A program made the position numbers and the translations under genes. A stretch of 34,519 nucleotides of DNA from Nitrospira sp. (GTDB taxonomy: Bacteria; Nitrospirota; Nitrospiria; Nitrospirales; UBA8639), in assembly GCA_020430245.1 (NCBI GenBank), contig JAGQKG010000013.1, forward strand, positions 1 to 34,519, given 5' to 3'. This document shows, in pieces, positions 25,236 to 33,381 of this stretch. Under the pieces are notes generated by a model, which made no database searches, was not told the DNA's origin, and was given only the letters and a program-made list of their open reading frames with translations. The number at the start of each line of letters is the position of its first letter. Position 1 is the first letter of the stretch.

Positions 25236-25856
25236 ATGGTGCAACCGGTTGTCACATGTTTGGATATGGAAGGGGTGTTATTTCCTGAGATATGGCTAGC
25301 TTTGGCGGATAAAGTGGGTATACAAGAGCTACGTCTGACCACCAGAGATATTGCGGATTATGATGTCTTAATGAAAAAACGATTGGAAGTTCTGAAAGTG
25401 AATCGCATAACTCTTCGTGATATTCAAGAAGTTGCCAGCACGATTTCTCCCCTCCCTGGAGTTCCTGATTTTATTGCGTGGTTACGTGAACGATGCCAAA
25501 TTATAATATTGTCGGACACATATTATGAGTTTGTAGGTTCACTCATGAAGAAACTCCAATTTCCTACGATTTTTTGCCATACGTTGGGAGTTGATTCTCA
25601 TGGGTTCATTACGGATTACTTCTTGCGCCAACCTGATCAAAAACGACAGGCGGTCAGCGCGATGAAGGGTATCGGATTTCGAGTATTGGCGGGCGGAGAT
25701 TCCTATAATGATGTTTCAATGTTAAAGGAGGCCGACGCCGGATTCTTCTTTTGCCCTCCTGATTCGATTATCCAGGAATTTCCTCAATTCCCCGTAGCTC
25801 GTTCGTATGCAGAATTTCAGGAACATCTTGGTCTGGCAGGAGGCTTCCCTTCGTGA
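25236..25856 (+). CDS. thrH: ThrH: phosphoserine phosphatase / homoserine phosphotransferase
   Basis: The 206-residue protein matches ThrH rather than classic SerB. Motif I is CLDMEGVLFPEIWLALADKVGI, with the nucleophilic aspartate followed by Glu at the second acid position, as in Pseudomonas ThrH. Motif II is IILSDTYYEF and motif IV is GGDSYNDVSM. ThrH removes phosphate from phosphoserine in serine synthesis and can transfer it to homoserine. It lies 169 bases after the HAD phosphatase gene and likely has its own promoter. GAGGCC is the nearest ribosome-site candidate before ATG 25236. Confidence 0.9.
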   Translation: MVQPVVTCLDMEGVLFPEIWLALADKVGIQELRLTTRDIADYDVLMKKRLEVLKVNRITLRDIQEVASTISPLPGVPDFIAWLRERCQIIILSDTYYEFVGSLMKKLQFPTIFCHTLGVDSHGFITDYFLRQPDQKRQAVSAMKGIGFRVLAGGDSYNDVSMLKEADAGFFFCPPDSIIQEFPQFPVARSYAEFQEHLGLAGGFPS

Positions 25857-25948
25857 CGTGGTTATGCTGATATAGGTTTAAATCCTCTTCCCTTATTTTC
25901 GTCCAAGAGACCTCTGGCTGATGTCAAAAGGTATGGAAAGTTTACTGA

Positions 25949-25971
25949 GGGAAAGTATTGTTGCCTTTCCC
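25949..25971. repeat. 7-bp inverted repeat in the thrH-lipoprotein gap
   Basis: GGGAAAG and CTTTCCC flank a nine-base loop. It may be the transcript end of thrH or a leader element of the following lipoprotein gene. No T-tract follows. The rest of this gap of about 300 bases shows nothing further. Confidence 0.35.
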
Positions 25972-26156
25972 AATTCTACTTGCTAGATGTATGGCGTTTT
26001 ACTAGGTTGTTGGAGAAGCGCACTGTAAAGGGAAAAGGAAGTTAAAGAATCTTTTTTTGAAAGAAAAGAGATGGAAGCCTCAGGAACTTGCCAGAAATTT
26101 TTCTGGATCCAAGGTTTTATGCCAATAGCACTGACAAACTTGAAAGGAGCATTTAC

Positions 26157-26909
26157 ATGGGGGTATCTCGCATTCATCTGTCTGTATTGGTAATGGTATT
26201 TTTCTGTCTCTCTACCGTAACAGGCTGTCTTGGAAAACGGGATTGGCAATACCCCCCAGCCTCTACGGGGTCATTTCTGAATGAAAAAGCGTCCTCGCCA
26301 ATTTCGGCCAAAGCCATTGTACTTCCCTTAGAAGATTTGAGGGGAAATGAGGTAAAAGAGGAATATTGGAAAGCCGCTATTCCCCTGGTTCCCTACGGGG
26401 ACACAAAGTATCAACGACCTGAGGCCGTACCTAACCCTGAAGAAGTCGATGTCGTCAAATTTGATCCGACTAATGATCTTGCTCAATCCATCGCTGCGGA
26501 ATTCAATCATGCGGAAATTTTTTCCTCGGTTACCTTTGCCAAAGAGGAAGGGCAGCAGCCTGCAGATCTGGCCTTTCGAGGGCGTCTCCGTTCCACTGAC
26601 TGGAACCGGCGATTGTACTCGTATCTTTTCGCTCCAGTGGGAGTCGTTTTTTGGATGTTAGGCCTTCCCATGAGTGAAACCACCACTGCTCTGGAGCTGG
26701 ATCTTCGATTGACTCCTTTAAATGAACCGTCGAAGGTGTTATGGAATATGACGATGGAATTTGAGGGGAAGCAGCTTGATAGTCCATATTATGGTCTTGA
26801 GAATGCTGTCGAAAGTTATCCTGAGGCCATGCAAGAAGCTTTAAAACCGGCGGTTGCAGATTTGATTGGCTTGGCCAACGAGGACCCAAGTCGGCTGATA
26901 CCACGCTAA
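26157..26909 (+). CDS. Lipoprotein of unknown function
   Basis: ATG 26157 follows an AAGGAG site with seven bases spacing; upstream in-frame ATG 26088 lacks one. The 250-residue product has a lipoprotein signal with lipobox VTGC (modified cysteine C24). The mature part starts LGKRDWQYPPASTGSF and includes IVLPLEDLRGNEVKEEYWKA, a possible reentrant hydrophobic loop YLFAPVGVVFWMLGLP and a helical end (YPEAMQEALKPAVADLIGL). The combination of a conserved lipid anchor, a beta-rich middle and a C-terminal helix is common in envelope assembly lipoproteins. It lies 230 bases upstream of cutA, beyond an 18-base palindrome. I cannot name the family. Confidence 0.8.
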   Translation: MGVSRIHLSVLVMVFFCLSTVTGCLGKRDWQYPPASTGSFLNEKASSPISAKAIVLPLEDLRGNEVKEEYWKAAIPLVPYGDTKYQRPEAVPNPEEVDVVKFDPTNDLAQSIAAEFNHAEIFSSVTFAKEEGQQPADLAFRGRLRSTDWNRRLYSYLFAPVGVVFWMLGLPMSETTTALELDLRLTPLNEPSKVLWNMTMEFEGKQLDSPYYGLENAVESYPEAMQEALKPAVADLIGLANEDPSRLIPR

Positions 26910-27066
26910 GTAATTGAAATTATTGGCATGTGAAGAATCAAACAAAAATATGAAATATCGGGTTGATATTTGGCAAGCAGAAGATTATTTTAAGCTTCAG
27001 GAATTGATAAAACGGCCGATAATGATTAGGAAACACTGATATCTTACAAGGACATTCGTTGTCGTC

Positions 27067-27084
27067 TCTCATGAATTCATGAGA
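27067..27084. repeat. 18-bp perfect palindrome upstream of cutA
   Basis: TCTCATGAATTCATGAGA is identical to its reverse complement and lies 45 bases before the cutA ATG. It is followed by TCTTTTTCTTTC, so it could be a terminator for the upstream lipoprotein gene. As it also lies in the cutA leader, an operator is an alternative. A second perfect palindrome, TCATGCATGA, follows about 10 bases later. Confidence 0.5.
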
Positions 27085-27128
27085 TCTTTTTCTTTCATGC
27101 ATGATTTCAGGCATTTCGTGCTAATTTT

Positions 27129-27467
27129 ATGCAAGAAATTGTTGTACTGATTACCGTAAGTTCTGAAGGTGAGGCTACTAGCCTGTCAAGGGTTTTGGTT
27201 GAGAACGGATTAGCTGCCTGCGTCAATATTATCCCAGGCGTACGATCAATTTTTAAATGGGATGGGCAAATTGCTGAGGAGCAGGAACTTTTGCTACTGG
27301 CAAAAACCGTGAGGCAGGAGTTTGATCCATTGATTTCTATGGTGAAAGCCCATCATAGTTATAAGGTTCCTGAGATCATTGCTCTTCCTATTCAGCTTGG
27401 GAGCGAAGAGTATTTAACCTGGATTCGAGACTCAACCAAGAGTCGAATAGGCATGGTTGAAGAGTAA
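27129..27467 (+). CDS. cutA: CutA1 divalent-cation tolerance protein
   Basis: The 112-residue protein has the CutA ferredoxin-like trimer fold and conserved blocks: VLITVSSEGEATSLSRVLVENGLAACVNIIPGVRSIFKWDG and the ending VPEIIALPIQLGSEEYLTWI. The length is normal. CutA is linked to copper and other divalent-metal tolerance in E. coli, but its biochemical function is still unsettled. No ribosome site is obvious before ATG 27129. It sits 76 bases before the M23 peptidase gene. Confidence 0.95.
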   Translation: MQEIVVLITVSSEGEATSLSRVLVENGLAACVNIIPGVRSIFKWDGQIAEEQELLLLAKTVRQEFDPLISMVKAHHSYKVPEIIALPIQLGSEEYLTWIRDSTKSRIGMVEE

Positions 27468-27543
27468 GGGAAAGTGTTTTTGCCATTAATATTTGCAACA
27501 ATAAAAACCTTGATGCTCCTAATTTTTTAATTATTGGTGAATT

Positions 27544-28545
27544 ATGAAAGAGTCTGAAGATACATTGACGGTCATAATTTTTCGTGGAGCTCGCTCAAAT
27601 CCTTGGCGCCTAAAATTCAGAAAGTCTCTTGTGAAATACGGAATGATTTTGGGGTTAATGTTGATACTCGTTCAGGGCGGGGTTATCGCGCATTATGTTT
27701 ACCAGTGGAGCCAACTCAGTGAATTAGGAGAAATAAAACAAGAACTCACGACTTCACGGGCTCGAACCAGCAATTTTTCTACAGAAGTAGATGGAATGAA
27801 AAGGCGGATGCTGGTGTTAGAGACTCTCAATCGGAAGCTTCAGACCATGTTTGGCCTTGAGGCAGATGAGATTCAGGGGTTGCCTTCTGGTCTTCCTGGA
27901 CAGGGAGGAGAAGAATTGCCTTTTGAGGAGATGCCATATGATGGGTTGCAAGAGGAGGCCTCCTGGGAGGTAAAGCCTTCAGTCGAAAATGCCAGGATTT
28001 CCCCAGAGGTCTCAGGTGTAAATTCGACCATGGATCGAAAAATAACCGAGATTAAGGCGGGGCTGGAGTGGCTAAATCAACAAACTGAATTGGAAAGCCA
28101 AATTCTGGAAGAACTTTCTGCTGCAGCTCAGAAAAAAGCTGATCAATGGGCCTCAATTCCTTCCATATGGCCAGTTAAAGGTGCTTTAACCTCAAAATTT
28201 GGCCCTCGCGTTTCTCCATTTACCGGTAAAAAAGCCTTACATGCGGGTATTGATATCGGTGCTCCTACTGGTACCGAGGTTCGGTCACCCGCAGCGGGAA
28301 AAGTTGTCGTAGCTGCCTATGACGGTCGAATGGGAAAGTTCATTCGCATCGACCACGGGTACGGCATCGAGACCACGTACGGGCATTTATCCAAAATCCA
28401 TGTGAAATATGGTGACAAAGTCCATAGAGGCGATCTTGTCGGCCTTGTTGGGAGTACAGGGAAGTTTTCGACTGGACCCCATCTTCACTATCAAGTGGCC
28501 GTAAATGATAGAGTTGTAGATCCTATCCATTACATTTTAGATTAG
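27544..28545 (+). CDS. Membrane-anchored M23 (LytM-type) peptidoglycan endopeptidase
   Basis: The 333-residue product has one N-terminal membrane helix (YGMILGLMLILVQGGVIAHYVY, about residues 33-54), a coiled-coil region (about 60-105 and 165-200) and a C-terminal M23 domain. The zinc ligands are H233 and D237 in HAGIDIG and the HLH motif at H313 and H315, with a catalytic-type histidine in TTYGHL. All are intact, so it should be active against peptide cross-links. It is probably periplasmic and involved in cell division or elongation. The coiled coil plus M23 layout resembles NlpD/EnvC-type proteins, though those with lost ligands only activate amidases. A hairpin follows about 110 bases downstream. 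Confidence 0.93.
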   Translation: MKESEDTLTVIIFRGARSNPWRLKFRKSLVKYGMILGLMLILVQGGVIAHYVYQWSQLSELGEIKQELTTSRARTSNFSTEVDGMKRRMLVLETLNRKLQTMFGLEADEIQGLPSGLPGQGGEELPFEEMPYDGLQEEASWEVKPSVENARISPEVSGVNSTMDRKITEIKAGLEWLNQQTELESQILEELSAAAQKKADQWASIPSIWPVKGALTSKFGPRVSPFTGKKALHAGIDIGAPTGTEVRSPAAGKVVVAAYDGRMGKFIRIDHGYGIETTYGHLSKIHVKYGDKVHRGDLVGLVGSTGKFSTGPHLHYQVAVNDRVVDPIHYILD

Positions 28546-28558
28546 CCTTCCCCATCAT

Positions 28559-28595
28559 CAGGCCTGGGAGAATCCTCAGTCATCTATCAGGCCTG
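28559..28595. repeat. Two copies of the palindrome CAGGCCTG in the M23-oxidoreductase gap
   Basis: The octamer CAGGCCTG occurs at 28559-28566 and 28588-28595; both are part of the direct repeat ATCAGGCCTG. Each is self-complementary, so they can also pair as a stem with a 21-base loop. Confidence 0.35.
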
Positions 28596-28651
28596 TTAGT
28601 CATGTCTGTCTACACTTCAACTTCCACCTTCTTTTGAAAAATCAGGGACAA

Positions 28652-28690
28652 AAGACCTAAGCTGTTTGATTTTAGACTGGGTCTTCTTTT
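28652..28690 (+). terminator. Candidate terminator after the M23 peptidase
   Basis: AAGACC (28652-28657) pairs with GGTCTT (28680-28685), with an inner TAA/TTA pairing and a bulge, followed by CTTTT. It is imperfect but well placed between the M23 gene and the oxidoreductase operon. Confidence 0.4.
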
Positions 28691-28846
28691 ATAGAGGGTA
28701 GGCCTTCTTTTGTGTTGAATTCTCTAAAATAATTGCCTAGATTAATCTTAGAAGGTGTTGGGTATTTTTGTTTGTGAAAAATATTTAGGAAATGCTTAGG
28801 GCATTCCAGGAAGGTATGAATTGGAAATTGAAGTCTACCAGTTAAA

Positions 28847-28876
28847 TTGACAATAATTTATTTTCTTTGTTAGTTT
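28847..28876 (+). promoter_or_regulatory. Candidate promoter of the 2-oxoacid oxidoreductase operon
   Basis: A perfect TTGACA (28847-28852) is followed after 18 bases by TAGTTT (28871-28876, matching the key T, A and final T). It lies about 97 bases before the beta-subunit ATG, in AT-rich sequence. The long leader could hold further regulation. The -10 is weak. Confidence 0.4.
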
Positions 28877-28972
28877 CTTGTTTCGCTGAGGTCTTTTACC
28901 TAGCATAAGTTTGAATACGAAAACAACAATGGTAATGGTTACTTTTGTTTTTAACCAGGGAGGAGGCCAGAT

Positions 28973-29863
28973 ATGAGTCTCGATTATGTAAAATTCACGC
29001 CCGGTTTCGGAAAATTTATGCCAAAAGAGTATAGAGATATGGTCGAACATGGTCCATTTGGAAAAAAGACCTCGGTTTCGCAAGTGGGAACGTTTAAAGA
29101 GATCCTAGAGGAACATCCTATGTGTGCGGGGTGCGCGATGACGTTGTTTATCCGCTTGGCAATGATTGCATTTCCTAATCCAGAAGATACGATTACAGTT
29201 GGGACGGCTGGATGCGGGCGACTAGCTATTTCTCAGGCAGCTATTCCTTTTGTCTATGGAAATTACGGCGATCAAAATGGAGTGGCCAGTGGGTTGTCTC
29301 GTGGGCTTCGCTTAAGATTTGGAGATCGTCCCAAAGATGTTGTCGTAATGGCGGGTGATGGGGGAATGGCAGACATTGGTTTTGCTCAAACTTTGCATTC
29401 CTGGTTTCGAAAAGAAAAGTTTACGACTATCATGTTGGATAACGAAGTGTATGGAAATACCGGTGGTCAAGAAAGTGGAATGACCAACAAGGGCCAAGTT
29501 TTGAAGATGGCCCCTCTAGGGAAAAAATTTGAAAAGATGGATATGTTAGGAATGGCCAAGGTTGCAGGGTGTGCGTATGTGGCGACAGTAGTTCCCAATA
29601 ACCCAAGAAGAGTAGAAAGTGTCATTAAAAAAGCGGTCTTGATTGCACGGGAAGTGGGTCCAACGTATATCCAAGCCTATACCTCCTGTAATATTGAATA
29701 TGCAATTCCAACAGATAAAGTTATGGAAGATGCAAAAGATGTCGAGAATGATCGTTATGCATTTTCGGAATATCTTACAGACGAAGCCAAGCAGTATTTA
29801 GGGGAATTGTATGGGTACAAAGAATATCTCCCGAAGCCTGCGGCTGCAGTAACTAAAGGGTAA
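28973..29863 (+). CDS. forB: 2-oxoacid:ferredoxin oxidoreductase, beta subunit
   Basis: This subunit binds thiamine diphosphate and a [4Fe-4S] cluster and carries out the 2-oxoacid chemistry (pyruvate or 2-oxoglutarate synthase). In 296 residues the cluster cysteines are C51, C54 (HPMCAGCA), C81 (AGCGR) and C239 (TSCN). The thiamine-pyrophosphate motif is GDGGMADIG (D129) with N157 in NEVYGNTGGQ. A GGAGGAGG site lies upstream of ATG 28973. It opens a five-gene operon in the order beta, gamma, delta, epsilon, alpha, like the five-subunit For/Por complexes of Hydrogenobacter used in the reductive TCA cycle. The symbol follows that usage; substrate (pyruvate versus 2-oxoglutarate) cannot be told here. 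Confidence 0.93.
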   Translation: MSLDYVKFTPGFGKFMPKEYRDMVEHGPFGKKTSVSQVGTFKEILEEHPMCAGCAMTLFIRLAMIAFPNPEDTITVGTAGCGRLAISQAAIPFVYGNYGDQNGVASGLSRGLRLRFGDRPKDVVVMAGDGGMADIGFAQTLHSWFRKEKFTTIMLDNEVYGNTGGQESGMTNKGQVLKMAPLGKKFEKMDMLGMAKVAGCAYVATVVPNNPRRVESVIKKAVLIAREVGPTYIQAYTSCNIEYAIPTDKVMEDAKDVENDRYAFSEYLTDEAKQYLGELYGYKEYLPKPAAAVTKG

Positions 29864-29946
29864 TGATCTACCCTAAGATTTTGTATACTTGGTTTGGATG
29901 CCCTTACTACCCTTACCTTGACAAGGTATGAAAATGGAGGTTGAAA

Positions 29947-30669
29947 ATGGCTATTCGTTATAACATTCGTATGGCAGGAGTTGGTGGTCAGGGCGTGGTG
30001 ACTGCATCCCACATCTTTAGCACAGCGGTCATTAATGCTGGAGGGGAGAGCACAATCGTTCCGTTTTATGGGTCTGAAAAGCGAATGGCTCCTGTGGAAA
30101 GTTATGTGCGTGTTTCGAATGAGCCAATATATGAAATTGGAGAAATTACCTTTCCCCACATTCTCATGGTCTTTCATCCACAGTGCATCACTCATGGAAA
30201 GAGTTACACGAATCCTTTTTATTATGGGTTAAAAAAGGAGGGCGTCGTTCTCATCAATAGCAATACACCGATGAATCTTGATCCGGATCAAGCTGCGGAA
30301 TTGAAAGACCTCAATGCGAAAATATATTACATTCCAGCTACCCAGATGTCGTTAGATGTGGCGGGAATTGATTTGGCCACCAATATGGCGATGGTTGGGG
30401 CGATCGGGGCCATTACGGGGCTTTCAGACTTAGAGGCTACGGGTACAGCGGTGAAAGATCGATTTCTCGGAAAAGGATTTGTGGTGTCAGGTGGAACTGC
30501 TGCATTGGACAGTGTGGTGGAAAGAAAGTTTAAAAAGAAAGCAGAGCTCATTGAGAAAAATTTGGCCGTAGTGAAAGCGGCGTGGGATTATGCCATCGAG
30601 CATGGATGGTCTGCAGGAGGTTCCTCAATGGCCGACCAAACAGCTGCTGCAGCGAAGGCTTCGGTCTAA
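29947..30669 (+). CDS. forG: 2-oxoacid:ferredoxin oxidoreductase, gamma subunit
   Basis: The 240-residue product shows the gamma-subunit signature near the N-terminus: AGVGGQGVVTASHIFSTAVI (GxGGQG at about 11-16), then PFYGSEKRMAPVESYVRVS. This subunit supports coenzyme and substrate binding in the complex. ATG 29947 has GGAGG six bases upstream; a TTG two codons earlier is inferior. It lies 83 bases after the beta gene in the same operon. The C-terminus is rich in Ala and Ser (SSMADQTAAAAKASV). Confidence 0.92.
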   Translation: MAIRYNIRMAGVGGQGVVTASHIFSTAVINAGGESTIVPFYGSEKRMAPVESYVRVSNEPIYEIGEITFPHILMVFHPQCITHGKSYTNPFYYGLKKEGVVLINSNTPMNLDPDQAAELKDLNAKIYYIPATQMSLDVAGIDLATNMAMVGAIGAITGLSDLEATGTAVKDRFLGKGFVVSGGTAALDSVVERKFKKKAELIEKNLAVVKAAWDYAIEHGWSAGGSSMADQTAAAAKASV

Positions 30670-30696
30670 AAACGGGGGAATTGAAAGGGGAGAGCG

Positions 30697-31020
30697 ATGT
30701 ATCTTGTTGCGAATATAGATATAGATATTTGTGCTGCAACCAGCTGTAAGTTGTGTACCCAATATTGTCCAGAAGCCAATACGATTCAGTATGATACGGA
30801 GGCGGGAAAGGACAGGGGGTTAAAGTACGGATCGGCTTATGTAGCCGTAGATCGTTGTAAGGGTTGCGCACAATGCGTTTGGGTGTGTGACAACATGGCC
30901 AAGCATCATGCTATTAAAATGGAAATGATCGATCAAATCGGAGATGCGGCACTCACTGAAAATATTTCCTACTTGGAAAAAAATACCAAAGCGGTCCTTG
31001 CTAGTCCGCTTAAGGGATAA
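30697..31020 (+). CDS. forD: 2-oxoacid:ferredoxin oxidoreductase, ferredoxin-like delta subunit
   Basis: The 107-residue protein is predicted to hold two [4Fe-4S] clusters and pass electrons to or from ferredoxin. The second set is the classic CxxCxxCxxxC (C54, C57, C60, C64). The first set is C12, C17, C20 and C24 followed by proline, so its first spacing is four residues instead of two. It follows the gamma gene by 27 bases with a strong AAAGGGGAG site. The gene position and size match the delta subunit of five-subunit complexes. Confidence 0.9.
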   Translation: MYLVANIDIDICAATSCKLCTQYCPEANTIQYDTEAGKDRGLKYGSAYVAVDRCKGCAQCVWVCDNMAKHHAIKMEMIDQIGDAALTENISYLEKNTKAVLASPLKG

Positions 31021-31076
31021 TCTGACAAAACCTTTTCATTCTCCAGTTATTTCATACTCATCAATCGGAGTCCAAC

Positions 31077-31838
31077 GTGGAATTAACGAAAGAGTTAGAA
31101 GAAGCAATCGTGGCTCCAGGGCCACAAGGTTTCCATCCTCCATCAGCTGCAGAGCTAGGTGTACTTCCCCCAGACTCGGGAATGGGCCTCAAATTCGGGC
31201 ATATTGTTGAGGAAGAACGAGCTATGGAAGCTATGGCGCATTCGATGTTCACAAGGAAAAATGCCACCATCTTCCCTGGGCCGATGGTTTTATGGGCTTG
31301 GAACGACCATGCTGCTGATAAGGCGAAGGCGGTTTTGGAGTTAGCGGCCCAAATTCCTGATGTATTAATAATTCCAATGCCAGACTACAGACCAAAGTAT
31401 CCAAAGGTTGAGCCAGAAGAAGTCATCAACCCTAATCATCCCAATCTCACTATTTGGGGGAATAAGATTGAAGCCTGTATTTTTATTGGTGTGCACTGTC
31501 ACTATGCCAATTTGACCCTCAAGATGATTCGAGCCGGAACCAACTGCTGGACTTCTGCTATTTGCGCGGAACAAGGACATGAGGATGCCATGTTCACCGT
31601 TCGAGATTCTGATGCGGCAAAGATCCGAAGGGCCGCAGCGGTCTTTAAGAGGGTGCGGGAAGAAATGGGGATTAAATTGCCAGAAGATAGCAATAATGTT
31701 CGTTTTACTGGATTACAATCAAGAGTCCATGGCGGCAAAACTCACACCAATCCCCTGGATTTCAGTATAGAAAGTCCTGTTGATGGAAACGCGGCAGCGT
31801 TTGGCCATAAAGCTGAACATATGCAAAAAGAAGCATGA
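31077..31838 (+). CDS. forE: 2-oxoacid:ferredoxin oxidoreductase, epsilon-type accessory subunit (CODH-beta-like family)
   Basis: This 253-residue protein has no iron-sulfur or thiamine motif. It starts at GTG 31077 with a CGGAG site six bases upstream. Sequence segments such as FGHIVEEERAMEAMAHSMF and TIFPGPMVLWAWNDHA, together with its place in the operon, match the fifth subunit of Hydrogenobacter-type For/Por enzymes, a family databases often label carbon monoxide dehydrogenase beta-subunit-like. Its biochemical role in the complex is not established. The cysteines are spread out (ACIFIGVHCHYA, NCWTSAICAEQG). The operon role is confident; the function is not. Confidence 0.85.
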   Translation: MELTKELEEAIVAPGPQGFHPPSAAELGVLPPDSGMGLKFGHIVEEERAMEAMAHSMFTRKNATIFPGPMVLWAWNDHAADKAKAVLELAAQIPDVLIIPMPDYRPKYPKVEPEEVINPNHPNLTIWGNKIEACIFIGVHCHYANLTLKMIRAGTNCWTSAICAEQGHEDAMFTVRDSDAAKIRRAAAVFKRVREEMGIKLPEDSNNVRFTGLQSRVHGGKTHTNPLDFSIESPVDGNAAAFGHKAEHMQKEA

Positions 31839-31881
31839 GCAAGTTTTTGAATTTTCACTTCAGTCATAAGGGGGTAAAACC

Positions 31882-33234
31882 ATGAGCGAAGCTCTTGAAT
31901 CGGAAGTTAAAACAAATCCCCAAGGTGATCCAATTACCAGTGCGCCAGAAGCACCATCCGTTGATAGCTCAAAGGGAAGAAAAGACCCTCATGGAGATGC
32001 CAAACGCCAGAGGGAAGTTTCTCCGGAATATATGTTTTTTGAGGCTCCTCGTGAGCGGGAGTTTATTACCGGGAGTGAATGTGCGAAAGAGGCGGTGAGG
32101 CGATCAAATGTGGATATGTCTGTGGCCTATCCCATTACCCCACAAAGCGAAACATTGCAATTAATTGGGGTCTTGTATGGGGAAGGGTATGTGAAGGAAT
32201 TCTATCGGGGTGAAGAAGAATATGGCGTCATGTCGGCAATTGCCGGGGCTTCGCGCGCAGGTGTTCGAGCTTTTACGGCCACAGCTGGTCCTGGGACATT
32301 ACGAGGTCTTGAGCCCATCGTCTCGTGGGCTGGTCACCGTCTCCCTGCCGTTTGCATGTTTACATGCAGAGTTGTCAATGCTCCGCTGGCAATCCAACCC
32401 GATAATATTGAAATTGCCTATCTTTTGAACAGCGGAATGCTGGTATTTCATGCTGAAAATCAACAGGACCTGTTCGATTTTATCATGAAAGGCTTTATTA
32501 TCAGTGAAAAAAATGATGTGACGCTCCCCGTAGGTGTTTGCTGTGATGGTTTTTTTGTAACTCATGCTCGGGGATATTGTGCGATGCCGGATCGTGGTCT
32601 TAAGCTCCCAGGTCGAGATCCTTACCGAGGGTCGGTACCGGTCTTGGATGCGGAGAACCCTCCAGCTCGATTGTCTCGTGATGCTCCCGTTCAAAAATCC
32701 AATTTTATGGCCTACAACATTCACGCGGTGTGGCAGCAGGAAGTATGGGCTGGCGTGGAACGTTCACGGAAATATATTAATCAATATATGGATGGGTTGT
32801 TGGAAGCTCAGGATGTGGAAGACGCAGATGTCCTCCTAATTGCATCGGGGAGTGCAGCGGCTCAATCCCGCGAAGCGGTCCGCCAATGTAAGGAAAAGGG
32901 GATTAAGGCAGGATTGATTAAGATTCGCTCCTTGCGACCTTTCCCAACAAATGAACTAAGAGAGCTGTGTGGGAAAGCCAAGCTTATTGTCATTCCCGAG
33001 TTTAATTATGTCGGATGGTTAGCTAAGGATGTGGCTACGGCAATTTATGGGTTTTCCAACGCAAAAATTGTGGCTGGTCCACATGTCTACGGTGGAATGT
33101 CTATGCCAGTTGAGATGATTACGGATGAAGTGGAATGTGGGTTAACCGGTAAGAAGTCGAACACGGTTCCAGAGTCTCATATTATGGGAACAGTTGATCC
33201 AGCAGCGGTGGCTCAATTTATGAAGAGCATTTAA
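31882..33234 (+). CDS. forA: 2-oxoacid:ferredoxin oxidoreductase, alpha subunit
   Basis: The 450-residue alpha subunit has the conserved YPITPQSETLQ motif (83-93) of the pyrimidine-binding domain. Further conserved segments are EFYRGEEEYGVMSAIAGASRAG and the C-terminal transketolase-like domain (DVLLIASGSAAAQSREAV, then SLRPFPTNEL). Residues 1 to about 57 are a low-complexity, Pro/Ser/Lys/Glu-rich extension before the catalytic fold. A GGGGG ribosome site precedes ATG 31882. It is the last gene of the operon and is followed 29 bases later by a strong terminator. Confidence 0.94.
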   Translation: MSEALESEVKTNPQGDPITSAPEAPSVDSSKGRKDPHGDAKRQREVSPEYMFFEAPREREFITGSECAKEAVRRSNVDMSVAYPITPQSETLQLIGVLYGEGYVKEFYRGEEEYGVMSAIAGASRAGVRAFTATAGPGTLRGLEPIVSWAGHRLPAVCMFTCRVVNAPLAIQPDNIEIAYLLNSGMLVFHAENQQDLFDFIMKGFIISEKNDVTLPVGVCCDGFFVTHARGYCAMPDRGLKLPGRDPYRGSVPVLDAENPPARLSRDAPVQKSNFMAYNIHAVWQQEVWAGVERSRKYINQYMDGLLEAQDVEDADVLLIASGSAAAQSREAVRQCKEKGIKAGLIKIRSLRPFPTNELRELCGKAKLIVIPEFNYVGWLAKDVATAIYGFSNAKIVAGPHVYGGMSMPVEMITDEVECGLTGKKSNTVPESHIMGTVDPAAVAQFMKSI

Positions 33235-33263
33235 GTTTAGTAAATTCCCAAGATGGGAAGACC

Positions 33264-33303
33264 AAAAGCCCGTCCCAAGAACAATTGGGACGGGCTTTTC
33301 TTT
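33264..33303 (+). terminator. Strong rho-independent terminator of the oxidoreductase operon
   Basis: AAAAGCCCGTCCCAA pairs perfectly with TTGGGACGGGCTTTT around a six-base loop (GAACAA), a 15-base stem, followed by CTTTG. It ends the operon 29 bases after the alpha stop. Confidence 0.9.
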
Positions 33304-33381
33304 GCCATCAGGAATAATTGAGGATTGAGAAATGAGAAGGCTGTCGATTATCACAAGCACCTGATAAAGTAAAAGGTCTAA

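Larger units (their letters stand above)
28546..28972. other. AT-rich intergenic stretch upstream of the oxidoreductase operon
   Basis: These 427 bases hold the candidate terminator, the repeated palindrome and the candidate promoter listed separately. No gene or RNA gene is evident. Confidence 0.5.

Noticed and set aside
28557-28595. Repeated ATCAGGCCTG as a possible CRISPR or repeat array
   Set aside because: Only two short copies without regular spacers; kept as a simple palindrome pair.
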